In this document: piece by piece, positions 27,045 through 34,895 of the stretch
Layout of the letters: every line of letters starts with the position of its first letter
How positions within the stretch are numbered: the first letter of the stretch is position 1
Assembly: GCA_024231955.1 (NCBI GenBank)
Contig: JAAEPZ010000764.1
Span: forward strand, 372,001 to 436,000
Direction: 5' to 3'
DNA: 64,000 nucleotides
Origin: a bacterium
GTDB lineage: Bacteria > Krumholzibacteriota > Krumholzibacteriia > JACNKJ01
Translations under genes and position numbers: made by a program
The notes under the pieces: model-generated
Databases searched by the model: none
The model's input: the letters and a program-made list of their open reading frames with translations, nothing else
Told to the model about the DNA's origin: nothing

Positions 27045-28022
27045 TTGAAACTTGGAGTCATAGGTTGTGGTCATCTGGGCAGTATTCACGCCCGGGTCTA
27101 TTCGGAAATCCCGGGCATCGAACTGCTGGGTGTCTACGATATCAAAGAGGGGGCCGCCGGCGCGGTGGCGGATAAACTGGGTTGCAGGTGCTTCGGCGGC
27201 GCAGAGCAACTTGCTGCGGAGGCGGACGCCCTCAGTATCTGCGTCCCGACCACCGTCCATTACGAAACCGCCATGCTCGCCATGGAGCGCGATTGCCATC
27301 TGCTGGTCGAGAAACCCATCGCTTCGACGATAGGTGATGCAGAGAAGATGGTCGAGGAGGCTGACAAGCGTGGCCTGAAATTGATGGTGGGCCACGTCGA
27401 GCGTTTCAATCCCGCCATGATTGCGGCTCTTCCCTATCTGAAGAACGTCGGATTCGTCGAGAGTCACAGACTGGCTCCCTTCGCGGTACGCGGCGCCGAA
27501 GTAGCTGTTGTCCTGGATCTCATGATTCACGACATCGATCTGCTCACGATGGTCATAGGCGCGGATGTATCCTCTCTGGATGCCAGCGGCACCTCGGTGC
27601 TGACTCATGATATCGACATCGCCAATGCCCGTCTCAGCTTCTCCTCCGGCTGCGTCGCCAATATCACCGCCAGTCGGATCAGCCGCGACCGCATGCGCAA
27701 GATCCGCTTCTTCCAGACCGACAGCTATCTCTCCATAGACCTCTTCGCGCGCAAGATCGAGATGTATCGCAAAGCCGGGGACTTCATGCGGCGGTTGGCC
27801 ACGGCTCAAAGCAGCCCCGCCGGGATGGCGGATATCAAATTGGAGGACTTCATCGAGGCGGTAGAGATAGAGGTTCCCGCCGCGGAGCCTCTCCGTCTGG
27901 AACTGGAGGCCTTCACCGATGCAGTCGCCGACAAGATCGCAACGCCCGTCAGCGGTGCCGATGGGCTGCGCGCCCTCAAACTGGCCATGGAGATTCTGGA
28001 AAAGGTGAAGCGTGTCTCCTGA
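27045..28022 (+). CDS. Gfo/Idh/MocA-family oxidoreductase next to lpxB (GnnA-like candidate)
   Basis: A 325-residue NAD(P)-dependent sugar dehydrogenase family member. The N-terminal Rossmann motif is IGCGHLGSIHARVY; the family motif EKPIAS (the Lys is catalytic in relatives) is near residue 90, and the C-terminal alpha/beta domain contains DLMIHDIDLL. Its place directly before lpxB, with a ten-base overlap, suggests a role in lipid A. In Acidithiobacillus and Leptospira GnnA, of this family, oxidises UDP-GlcNAc at C3 before GnnB aminates it. No gnnB-type aminotransferase is adjacent here, so GnnA activity is only a hypothesis. TTG start with GGGAGG five bases upstream. Confidence 0.85.
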   Translation: MKLGVIGCGHLGSIHARVYSEIPGIELLGVYDIKEGAAGAVADKLGCRCFGGAEQLAAEADALSICVPTTVHYETAMLAMERDCHLLVEKPIASTIGDAEKMVEEADKRGLKLMVGHVERFNPAMIAALPYLKNVGFVESHRLAPFAVRGAEVAVVLDLMIHDIDLLTMVIGADVSSLDASGTSVLTHDIDIANARLSFSSGCVANITASRISRDRMRKIRFFQTDSYLSIDLFARKIEMYRKAGDFMRRLATAQSSPAGMADIKLEDFIEAVEIEVPAAEPLRLELEAFTDAVADKIATPVSGADGLRALKLAMEILEKVKRVS

Positions 28023-29142
28023 GTCGACAGACAAGACCATTCTGTTTGTTGCAGGCGAACCCAGCGGTGATCAAGCCGCGGCTCACGTGGTTCGGGCTCT
28101 ACGCGAGAGGCACCCCTCATGGCGTCTGCTGGCGGTCGGCGGCGCTCGAATGCGGGAGGCGGGCGCCGAGATCATTCTCCCGAATGACGAGGTGGCCGTC
28201 ATGGGGTTCACCGAGGTGGTCAAGCACCTGCCTGCCCTCCGCGGCCACCTGAACGGATTGAAGCGTATGCTCGCAAGCGGGGAGGTGGATCTCATCATCC
28301 CCGTTGATTTCCCCGGCTTCAATCTCCGCCTGGCCAGGACGGCCCGCAAACACGGCGTGCCCGTGCTCTACTTCATCGCACCCCAGGTCTGGGCGTGGCA
28401 CAAGAGCCGAGTGAGGACAATGCGTCGTGATATCGATCGGCTGGCTCTGATACTCCCCTTCGAGACATCCTGGTTCGCCGCCGAGGGGGTGCCTGGGGTG
28501 TTCGTCGGTCATCCGATCATGGAGAACCACTGTCCAATAGCTCCTGAGATCCCGAGCAGGACCGTTGCGCTCATGCCCGGCAGCCGTCGCCAGGAGGTCG
28601 AACGCCTGTTGCCTGTTTTTCTCCGTACCGCGGAGATCATGGCGGGTAAAGATGCGGAGCTTCGGTTCGAGTTGCTTGCCTCGCCGCTGCTTGAGACCTC
28701 TCTCTACAGGGATCTGCTTGCCGCCTGTCCTCTGTCGATCGACATGAGAAGCGGATCGTGCTCCGATTTCCTGGCCGACAAGTGCGCAGCCATTGTGGCC
28801 AGCGGCACGGCGACTCTGGAAACGGCCATCTCCGGTGTCCCCATGGCGGTCGCCTATCGCACCAGCGGCTTCAATTACTGGCTCGCCAGCAAGCTGGTGT
28901 CGCTCGAAAACATCGCATTGGTCAATCTTGTCGCCGAACGGCGCGTCGTCCCCGAGTTCATCCAGGGGGATGTGCGTCCGGAATCCATGGCCGAACAGCT
29001 CCTGGTCCTTTATCGTCCGGGAGAGGAGCGTCAGAGACAGCTCTCCGCCTTCGGGGAGATCAGGCAACGTTTGGGTGGGCCCGGTTGCGGCGTCAATGTC
29101 GCCGAACTGGCCGCGTCATTGATCGGGGATCGAAATGAGTGA
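28012..29142 (+). CDS. lpxB: Lipid-A-disaccharide synthase LpxB
   Basis: A GT19 glycosyltransferase that joins lipid X to UDP-2,3-diacylglucosamine at the inner membrane. 376 residues with the family signatures AGEPSGDQAAAHVVRAL, DFPGFNLRLA, YFIAPQVWAWHKSR, LPGSRRQEVERLLPVF and ASGTATLETAI. GTG start with AAGG six bases upstream, overlapping the oxidoreductase. Its end overlaps the DUF374 gene by eight bases. Confidence 0.95.
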   Translation: MSPESTDKTILFVAGEPSGDQAAAHVVRALRERHPSWRLLAVGGARMREAGAEIILPNDEVAVMGFTEVVKHLPALRGHLNGLKRMLASGEVDLIIPVDFPGFNLRLARTARKHGVPVLYFIAPQVWAWHKSRVRTMRRDIDRLALILPFETSWFAAEGVPGVFVGHPIMENHCPIAPEIPSRTVALMPGSRRQEVERLLPVFLRTAEIMAGKDAELRFELLASPLLETSLYRDLLAACPLSIDMRSGSCSDFLADKCAAIVASGTATLETAISGVPMAVAYRTSGFNYWLASKLVSLENIALVNLVAERRVVPEFIQGDVRPESMAEQLLVLYRPGEERQRQLSAFGEIRQRLGGPGCGVNVAELAASLIGDRNE

Positions 29143-29869
29143 CCGGCAATGGCAGGGGGGCGAGCGTGACTTCTCTGAGAGGGAGCGTCGCAAATTGGCA
29201 TTTCAGGGGCGCCTGCTGGCAGGGGTGATGCGCGCGTGGGGAGCCACCTGGCGTGTGGATGGCTCGCCCGCCGATATCCTCCCTGTGCGGGAGAGCAGCC
29301 CTACCGGCGGCATAGTTTTCACAACCTGGCATAACCGGATGATCATGCTCTCCTATCTGCACCGTGACATGCGGATGCAGGCGCTGCGCAGCAGCAGTCG
29401 CGATGGCCTGCTCATAGCCGGCATGCTCAAGCATTTCGGTTTCGGCGCACCTGCCGGTTCTTCATCCCGCGGCGGCGCCTCCGGTTTAAGGAAACTGGTG
29501 ACCTGTGCCCGGCGTGGTCTGGACATTGCCGTCACCGTCGACGGCCCCCGTGGGCCCCGCGGCATAGTCAAACCAGGCGCCCTGCAGGTCGCCGCACTCT
29601 CCGGCAATCCGATCGTCCCATTCACGACTGCGGTGGATCGGGAGCACATCTTCAGAAGTTGGGATCGCACCGTGCTGGCCTGGCCCTTCTCCAAAATTAG
29701 ATTGCGCTACGGAGATCCCATCATGGTGCCGCGCGGTCTGAACAATGCCGAGATGGAGGAGCTGCGCCTTGAGGTTGAAGCCAGCCTGACTCGGCTGGTG
29801 GACAGCAACGATATCGCCATGGGTATGACGCCTATCTCCGCCGTGCGCGACGATAAGGGGGGGGAATGA
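29135..29869 (+). CDS. DUF374 lysophospholipid-acyltransferase-like protein
   Basis: A 244-residue DUF374 protein. Relatives resemble PlsC/LpxL-type acyltransferases, with a TTWHNRM segment in place of the NHxxxxD-like motif, the SSSRDGLLIAGML stretch and VDGPRGPRG. Members commonly occur in lipid A operons of FCB bacteria and are suspected to add late acyl chains, unproven here. Placed between lpxB and lpxK with four- and eight-base overlaps. Confidence 0.87.
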   Translation: MSDRQWQGGERDFSERERRKLAFQGRLLAGVMRAWGATWRVDGSPADILPVRESSPTGGIVFTTWHNRMIMLSYLHRDMRMQALRSSSRDGLLIAGMLKHFGFGAPAGSSSRGGASGLRKLVTCARRGLDIAVTVDGPRGPRGIVKPGALQVAALSGNPIVPFTTAVDREHIFRSWDRTVLAWPFSKIRLRYGDPIMVPRGLNNAEMEELRLEVEASLTRLVDSNDIAMGMTPISAVRDDKGGE

Positions 29870-30915
29870 AGAGCCCTCTGACGGATCTGCGGGGAGTGAC
29901 GGGCCAGGTGCCATCCCGCTCGGGTCTGCCGCTCAGAATTCTCGGAGTCCTGTACGGTATGGTTGCATCGGCGCACTGCAAGATCAATCGGCAATCGCGC
30001 ATCGTTACCCGCAAGCCATTGATCTCCCTGGGCAACCTGGAGGTGGGCGGCACCGGGAAAACCCCCGCCACGCTGGCGATCGGCGAACTCCTACGGAAAA
30101 TCGGATTCAGACCCGGTCTGCTGACCGGTCTGGCGGGGCAATCGCGAAACCACAAGATCTGCCGCTCAGTCGATCCCTGGTTCTTCACCGAGGCGCCGGA
30201 TGAAGCCAAGCTGCTGGCCGCCGGATCGCCCGACTGCCCGGTGGTTGCCGCCCATCGCAAGTGGCGCGGCGCCCGGATTCTCGACGATGATCCCGCCTGC
30301 GACATCATCATTCTGGACGATGGCTTCCAGCATCATCGACTCGCTCGTGACATCGATCTGGTTCTGCTCTCCGGCCGCGAGCCGTTGCGTGTGGATCGTG
30401 TGCTGCCCGGTGGGGGCCTGCGTGAATTCCCGGGAGCCTTGCACCGCGCCTCCGGTCTCATCCTGCCCGAGGGTTGCGGCATGGCCGACCTCCCCTCCGG
30501 GAAACCGCTCTTCCGCTATCGGATCGTGGAGCAGGGATTGCGCAACTGGAACGGGAACCCGGTTGAGCCCGACGGGACCGGCTATGTCTGCATCTCGGGA
30601 ATGGCTGCGCCCGAGCGCTTCGAAGAGAGCGCTGCGGGTATCGCTCATGTGGCCGGCCGTCTCCGCTTCAAGGATCACGCACCCTGGACACCGGCGATTG
30701 AAACGGCCATAGAACGCTTCCTGCGCAAATATCCCGACAGCCGCCCACTGATCACCGAAAAGGATGCAGCCCGCTGGCAAAACAAATGGGACCTCTCCGG
30801 AAAGAGGCCCCATATTCTTCGGATATCGATGCGCTGGCAGAATCCGGCGGAACTGTCCCTGTGGCTGGAAAACACGCTGCGCTCAATCAGGCGAGATCAG
30901 TCCTCGTCGCCGTAA
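29866..30915 (+). CDS. lpxK: Tetraacyldisaccharide 4'-kinase LpxK
   Basis: Phosphorylates the 4' position of the lipid A disaccharide at the inner membrane. 349 residues. The P-loop region is SLGNLEVGGTGKTP, followed by DIIILDDGFQHHRLARDIDL (the HH-containing switch typical of LpxK), LPGGGLREF, and ITEKDAARW near the end. No kdtA (Kdo transferase) gene is present between DUF374 and lpxK, where it is often found. The 3' end overlaps the opposite-strand lipoprotein gene by 19 bases. Confidence 0.94.
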   Translation: MKSPLTDLRGVTGQVPSRSGLPLRILGVLYGMVASAHCKINRQSRIVTRKPLISLGNLEVGGTGKTPATLAIGELLRKIGFRPGLLTGLAGQSRNHKICRSVDPWFFTEAPDEAKLLAAGSPDCPVVAAHRKWRGARILDDDPACDIIILDDGFQHHRLARDIDLVLLSGREPLRVDRVLPGGGLREFPGALHRASGLILPEGCGMADLPSGKPLFRYRIVEQGLRNWNGNPVEPDGTGYVCISGMAAPERFEESAAGIAHVAGRLRFKDHAPWTPAIETAIERFLRKYPDSRPLITEKDAARWQNKWDLSGKRPHILRISMRWQNPAELSLWLENTLRSIRRDQSSSP

Positions 30916-31502
30916 TTCGCGAACAGTATCGTGGTGCCGCCCGAAACTTCCTGAACGTGATCCGATCCCTGCTCATGGCCGAGGAATAGAACTTCGGCGA
31001 CGACGATCACCTCGCCGGCCGGTGCGGCTCCACCAGGGAAGAGTGACAGTACGGGATTCTCCAGCTTGATGGCCGCGGGGGCAATCATCATGGAGGTCTC
31101 GACCTCACTGCCGACCGGCAGCACCAGATTCATCGCTCCGCTCACCGTCGGCAGGGTGCCGGGAGTAATCACTCCACCCGCATCCAGGTATTGCACGACT
31201 TCATAACTGATCGTGAACGAAGTAAGAATGAAGTTACCGTATGGGTCGTCAGGTGTGATATCCAGGAATCGCTGGCTTGCAGAATTCGTGAATTTGAAAG
31301 TGACGGCCTCCTGGGGGATATACCCTCCGCCTGCCAGGGTCGTATCCACAACCCAGACGTCGGAATAAACAGGAATACCCTCATTGATCGATATCAGCGT
31401 CGGCCACGTGTGTCCATCCATGATGCTGTCACCACAGCCTCCCATCAAAGCCAGAGAGAGACCAAGGACGATGAAACAAACCGTTGCGGCGAAAATGCGC
31501 AT
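30897..31502 (-). CDS. Predicted lipoprotein of unknown function
   Basis: About 201 residues from the ATG at 31502, which has AGGAGG five bases upstream; the open frame extends further but without a ribosome site. A signal peptide (FIVLGLSLALMGGC) ends with a lipobox-like GGC. The mature domain is beta-rich and Gly/Pro-rich, with no family recognised. Tail-to-tail with lpxK and divergent from nadB. Likely surface or periplasmic. Confidence 0.72.
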   Translation of the reverse strand: MRIFAATVCFIVLGLSLALMGGCGDSIMDGHTWPTLISINEGIPVYSDVWVVDTTLAGGGYIPQEAVTFKFTNSASQRFLDITPDDPYGNFILTSFTISYEVVQYLDAGGVITPGTLPTVSGAMNLVLPVGSEVETSMMIAPAAIKLENPVLSLFPGGAAPAGEVIVVAEVLFLGHEQGSDHVQEVSGGTTILFANYGDED

Positions 31503-31757
31503 GCCAACCTCCTGTGGCGCATGACTACTTCGCCAAGCCAACTGCAACCTGTATGCCATCTTCGCATTTCGTTTTTGCCCGGAAAGCACTGGGACGAGTA
31601 AGAAATAGCATGCAGCCAGAGGAAATCCTGAGGTTGGTGAGTACTGGTGTGAGCTACCTACCGGGAATTTGGGGGAAGGCTCAGATTGCACGGAATTCTC
31701 CACTGACTTAGTATATCTTGCCAGTCTTATCGAGACCTTCCAGGGAGCAGTGGGACT
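31503..31757. other. Intergenic region between divergent lipoprotein and nadB
   Basis: 255 bases, more AT-rich than flanking genes and without a convincing coding frame. A possible nadB promoter is TTGCAC (31686-31691), 17 bases, TAGTAT (31709-31714). No NadR- or NiaR-type operator could be recognised with confidence. Confidence 0.45.
31686..31714 (+). promoter_or_regulatory. Candidate nadB promoter
   Basis: TTGCAC, a 17-base spacer and TAGTAT (4 of 6), 43 bases before the TTG start. The -35 is weak. Confidence 0.3.
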
Positions 31758-33347
31758 TTGAAAACAGATTTTCTAGTAATCGGCAGCGGAATCGCAGGAC
31801 TCAGTTTCGCCATCAAGGCGGCCGAGTTGGGCGAGGTGGTCATTGTGACCAAAAAGCAGGCCGCCGACAGCAACACCAATCGCGCCCAGGGGGGCATCGC
31901 CTCGGTTATCGATCCGACCGACGATATAGCCAGCCATGTCCGCGATACATGCGAGGCCGGACGAGGTCTCTGCGATGAGGCCATGGTCGAGTTGATGGTC
32001 TCCCGTGGTCCCGCCAGCATCAAGGAGATGCGCGACTGGGGGGTGGCCTTCAGTGAGAAGGACGGCAAACTGTCTCTTGGTCGCGAAGGTGGGCACACCA
32101 ATCGGCGGATAGTCCATGTTGCGGATTACACCGGACAGGCCATGGAGGAGACGCTCCTCAACAGGGTGCGTAGCCATCCCAACATAACTCTTCTGGAAAA
32201 CCATCTGGCGATCAATCTCGCCCTCTCCCGCCATCTGCGGAAACGGGGGCTGGAGAATCGCGTCTACGGCGCCTATGTACTGAATGAGAAGCAGGATCAG
32301 GTGCTGGCGATTGCCGCGCGCTGGACGGTGCTCGCGACCGGCGGCTGCGGCAAGGTATACGCCTACACCAGCAATCCCGACATCGCCACAGGCGATGGTG
32401 TGGCGATGGCCTATCGGGCTGGAGCCAAAATCACCAATATGGAGTTCGTGCAATTCCATCCTACCTGCCTCTATCACCCCCAGCTGCGCACGCAACTGAT
32501 CAGTGAGGCCGTGCGGGGCGAGGGGGCGATTCTGGTGAATGACGCCGGTGAGAATTTCATGAGCAAGTACGATCCCCGCGCCGAACTGGCTCCACGGGAT
32601 GTCGTAGCCCGCGCCATCGACCAGGAGATCAAGATCCGGGGCGACAAGAAGGTCTTCCTCGATTTCAAGCCTATCGGCTCGGAGAGAATTCCGGAGCGCT
32701 TCCCCGCCATATTCTCGGCACTCCGTAATGTGGGGATCGACGCCAGGAAAGACCTGGTTCCGGTGGTTCCGGCAGCGCATTACTTTTGCGGTGGTGTGGT
32801 CGTCGACGCCTATGGCCGCACCGATCTCGATCACCTGCTCGCCATCGGCGAAGTGGCCTGTACAGGCGCACACGGCGCCAACCGTCTCGCCAGCAACTCG
32901 CTGCTGGAGGCTGTGGTCTTCACCGAGTTGGCCCTGCAGCACATAATCGACGTTTTCGATTCGCGAGAGAGGGCGCCGGAACTGAAGAAATGGAGCGCCA
33001 ACGAGAGCTGGGAGTACCGTGAAACCGTTGTTCTGGATCACGATTGGGATCTGGTGCGACGGATCATGATGGACTATGTCGGCATCGTCCGCACCGATGA
33101 GCGCCTGCTTCTGGCGGATGCGCGCATCCGGATGATCCGCAAGTCGGTCGAGGACTTCTACTGGAAATACCAGATATGCGCCGAGCTGATCGAGTTGCGC
33201 AACATCGCCCTTGTCTCGCAGCTCATCATCCGCTCGGCACTGTCACGCAAGGAGAGCCGGGGGCTTCACTTCAATCTGGATTATCCCGACACCGATCCCA
33301 ACCTGGCCACACCGACAATCCTGCAAAGGGGGAGGCGTTATGGCTAG
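31758..33347 (+). CDS. nadB: L-aspartate oxidase NadB
   Basis: A flavoprotein that oxidises aspartate to iminoaspartate, the first step of de novo NAD synthesis. 529 residues: FAD-binding GSGIAGLSFAIKAAE, NTNRAQGGIASVIDPTDD, the EGGHTNRRIVH active region, FVQFHPTCLY, YFCGGVVVDAYGRTDL and GEVACTGAHGANRLASNSLLEAVVF. All marks separating NadB from fumarate reductase/SdhA are as expected. TTG start with AGGGAG upstream. The end overlaps the MEMO gene by eight bases. nadA and nadC are not in the window. Confidence 0.95.
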   Translation: MKTDFLVIGSGIAGLSFAIKAAELGEVVIVTKKQAADSNTNRAQGGIASVIDPTDDIASHVRDTCEAGRGLCDEAMVELMVSRGPASIKEMRDWGVAFSEKDGKLSLGREGGHTNRRIVHVADYTGQAMEETLLNRVRSHPNITLLENHLAINLALSRHLRKRGLENRVYGAYVLNEKQDQVLAIAARWTVLATGGCGKVYAYTSNPDIATGDGVAMAYRAGAKITNMEFVQFHPTCLYHPQLRTQLISEAVRGEGAILVNDAGENFMSKYDPRAELAPRDVVARAIDQEIKIRGDKKVFLDFKPIGSERIPERFPAIFSALRNVGIDARKDLVPVVPAAHYFCGGVVVDAYGRTDLDHLLAIGEVACTGAHGANRLASNSLLEAVVFTELALQHIIDVFDSRERAPELKKWSANESWEYRETVVLDHDWDLVRRIMMDYVGIVRTDERLLLADARIRMIRKSVEDFYWKYQICAELIELRNIALVSQLIIRSALSRKESRGLHFNLDYPDTDPNLATPTILQRGRRYG

Positions 33348-34146
33348 CAGACGGGCGAGATGGGCGGGACAATTCTACCCCGCGGCGGCGGATGAACTGG
33401 AGCGGATGGTTGACGCCATGCTCGGTTCGCGGTTGAGCGACCTCTCCGCCTGGGCGCTGATTGTACCTCATGCCGGTTATATCTACTCAGGCACCACGGC
33501 GGGCGCGGCTTTCGCTCGTCTGAACACATCCGACGTGAAACGGGTGATCCTGATCGGGCCCAGCCATCACTGGCCTCTAGCGGGCTTTGCGCTTACCGGT
33601 ATGGGTGAATGGTCCTGTCCTCTGGGCGATATCCCTCTGGATACGGCCGCTGCCGAAACGCTCCTGGCGTCGGGTCCGACATTTGCCATCTGCGAGGAGG
33701 CGCATTCGCAGGAGCACTCCCTTGAGGTGCAACTCCCCTTCATTTTGCGCTTATTGCCGGATGTGGAACTGCTCCCGATTGTCATGGGACACTGCGACGC
33801 CTCAAACCGCGGAGACGCCCTGGCCGCGCTGGAGAAGATCGCCTCCCCCGGTGATCTCTGGCTCATCAGCACCGATCTGTCCCACTTCCACACGCGGCGG
33901 GAGGCTGAGAAACTTGACGGAGAACTCGCACGAATCCTGGCTACTGGTGACGCGACCTCTTTCGAGACGGCACTGCGATCCGGTACAATCGAAGCCTGCG
34001 GAGCAGGTCCCCTTCAGCTTCTGCTCGAGGAGAACATACGGCGCGGCGGGGCGATCGAGATACTGCACCGCTGCGACTCCTCGGACGCCAGTGGAGATAT
34101 CTCCCAGGTCGTAGGCTATCTTTCGGCCGCTTTCCTGAAAGGTTGA
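33340..34146 (+). CDS. MEMO family protein (AmmeMemoRadiSam system protein B)
   Basis: A 268-residue MEMO1-type protein related to LigB dioxygenases. The metal-site pattern is complete: PHAGYIYSG, GPSHHWPL, QEHSLEVQLPF, STDLSHFH and EACGAGPL. Human MEMO1 binds iron or copper at equivalent His, His and Cys positions; bacterial roles are unknown. The usual partners AMMECR1 and the AmmeMemoRadiSam radical SAM enzyme are absent here. ATG at 33340 with GGGGGAGG upstream. It is fused by overlaps into the nadB-MEMO-methyltransferase-bshC run. Confidence 0.92.
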   Translation: MASRRARWAGQFYPAAADELERMVDAMLGSRLSDLSAWALIVPHAGYIYSGTTAGAAFARLNTSDVKRVILIGPSHHWPLAGFALTGMGEWSCPLGDIPLDTAAAETLLASGPTFAICEEAHSQEHSLEVQLPFILRLLPDVELLPIVMGHCDASNRGDALAALEKIASPGDLWLISTDLSHFHTRREAEKLDGELARILATGDATSFETALRSGTIEACGAGPLQLLLEENIRRGGAIEILHRCDSSDASGDISQVVGYLSAAFLKG

Positions 34147-34895
34147 TCTTGCCCAAACCCTGGTACATAGACGGCTTCGGCAGCCACTACCTCGATCTCT
34201 ACGCTCACCGCAGCGAGCGTGAGGCCGGTCTGTCGCTCGACCTTCTGGAGAGCGCAGGTATCCGGCTGACCGACAGCTTCCTGCTGGACCTCTGCTGCGG
34301 CGGGGGACGTCACCTGCGTTGCCTCGCCCGCAAGGGGGTGCGTGGGATCGGCCTGGACCTGTCGTCCGATCTGCTGCGCGCGGCGCGCGGATCCGTCGGC
34401 CCCGGCCAGGGGCTGGTGCGGGGCGATATGCGTCACCTCCCATTTGCCGACGACTCGTTTGACGGCGTACTGAGCATGTTCAGCTCTTTCGGCTACTTCG
34501 AGAATGATGAGGAGAACTGGAGCGTCTTCGGCGAAATCCGGCGCATCCTCCGCCCAAACGGTTTCTTCCTGTTCGACTTCCTCAATCGCGATCAGATCGG
34601 TAACGATCTGGTGGCGGAATCGAAACGGGAGGCGGGCAACTGGGTCGCCCACGAGAGCAGGCGGATCGAGGGGGGGCGTGTCCTCAAGAGCGTGCGCATC
34701 CTGGACAGCACCAGCGGAGAAGAATCGCTGCATTACGAGGAGAGCGTGCGGCTCTTCTCCCCCGACAACATCCGTGAAAAACTCGCCGCGCTGGGCTTCA
34801 GCGAGGTCAATATCTGGGGAGGCTACAGCGGTGAGCCCTTCGCTCCCGCAACCAGCCGTCGCCTCCTGCTCCTTGTCAGTAAGAGCGCACTATGA
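34143..34895 (+). CDS. Class I SAM-dependent methyltransferase, candidate bacillithiol N-methyltransferase
   Basis: A 250-residue Rossmann methyltransferase. Motif I is LLDLCCGGGRHLRCLA; motif II region is GIGLDLS; then RGDMRHLPF and SFDGVLSMFSSFGYF. Its TTG start overlaps the MEMO stop and its end overlaps bshC by four bases, so it is translationally coupled to bacillithiol synthesis. In Chlorobiaceae a SAM methyltransferase (NmbA) makes N-methyl-bacillithiol, so this gene is a candidate for the same step. The specificity is inferred only from position. Confidence 0.85.
   Translation: MILPKPWYIDGFGSHYLDLYAHRSEREAGLSLDLLESAGIRLTDSFLLDLCCGGGRHLRCLARKGVRGIGLDLSSDLLRAARGSVGPGQGLVRGDMRHLPFADDSFDGVLSMFSSFGYFENDEENWSVFGEIRRILRPNGFFLFDFLNRDQIGNDLVAESKREAGNWVAHESRRIEGGRVLKSVRILDSTSGEESLHYEESVRLFSPDNIREKLAALGFSEVNIWGGYSGEPFAPATSRRLLLLVSKSAL

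Noticed and set aside
27045..28022. LpxI (UDP-diacylglucosamine pyrophosphatase), which often sits between lpxA and lpxB
   Set aside because: The Rossmann motif IGCGHLGSIHARVY and the EKP motif show a Gfo/Idh/MocA oxidoreductase, not LpxI.
31773..33041. A 422-residue minus-strand frame opposite nadB
   Set aside because: Antisense to a complete NadB with all signatures; composition artefact.
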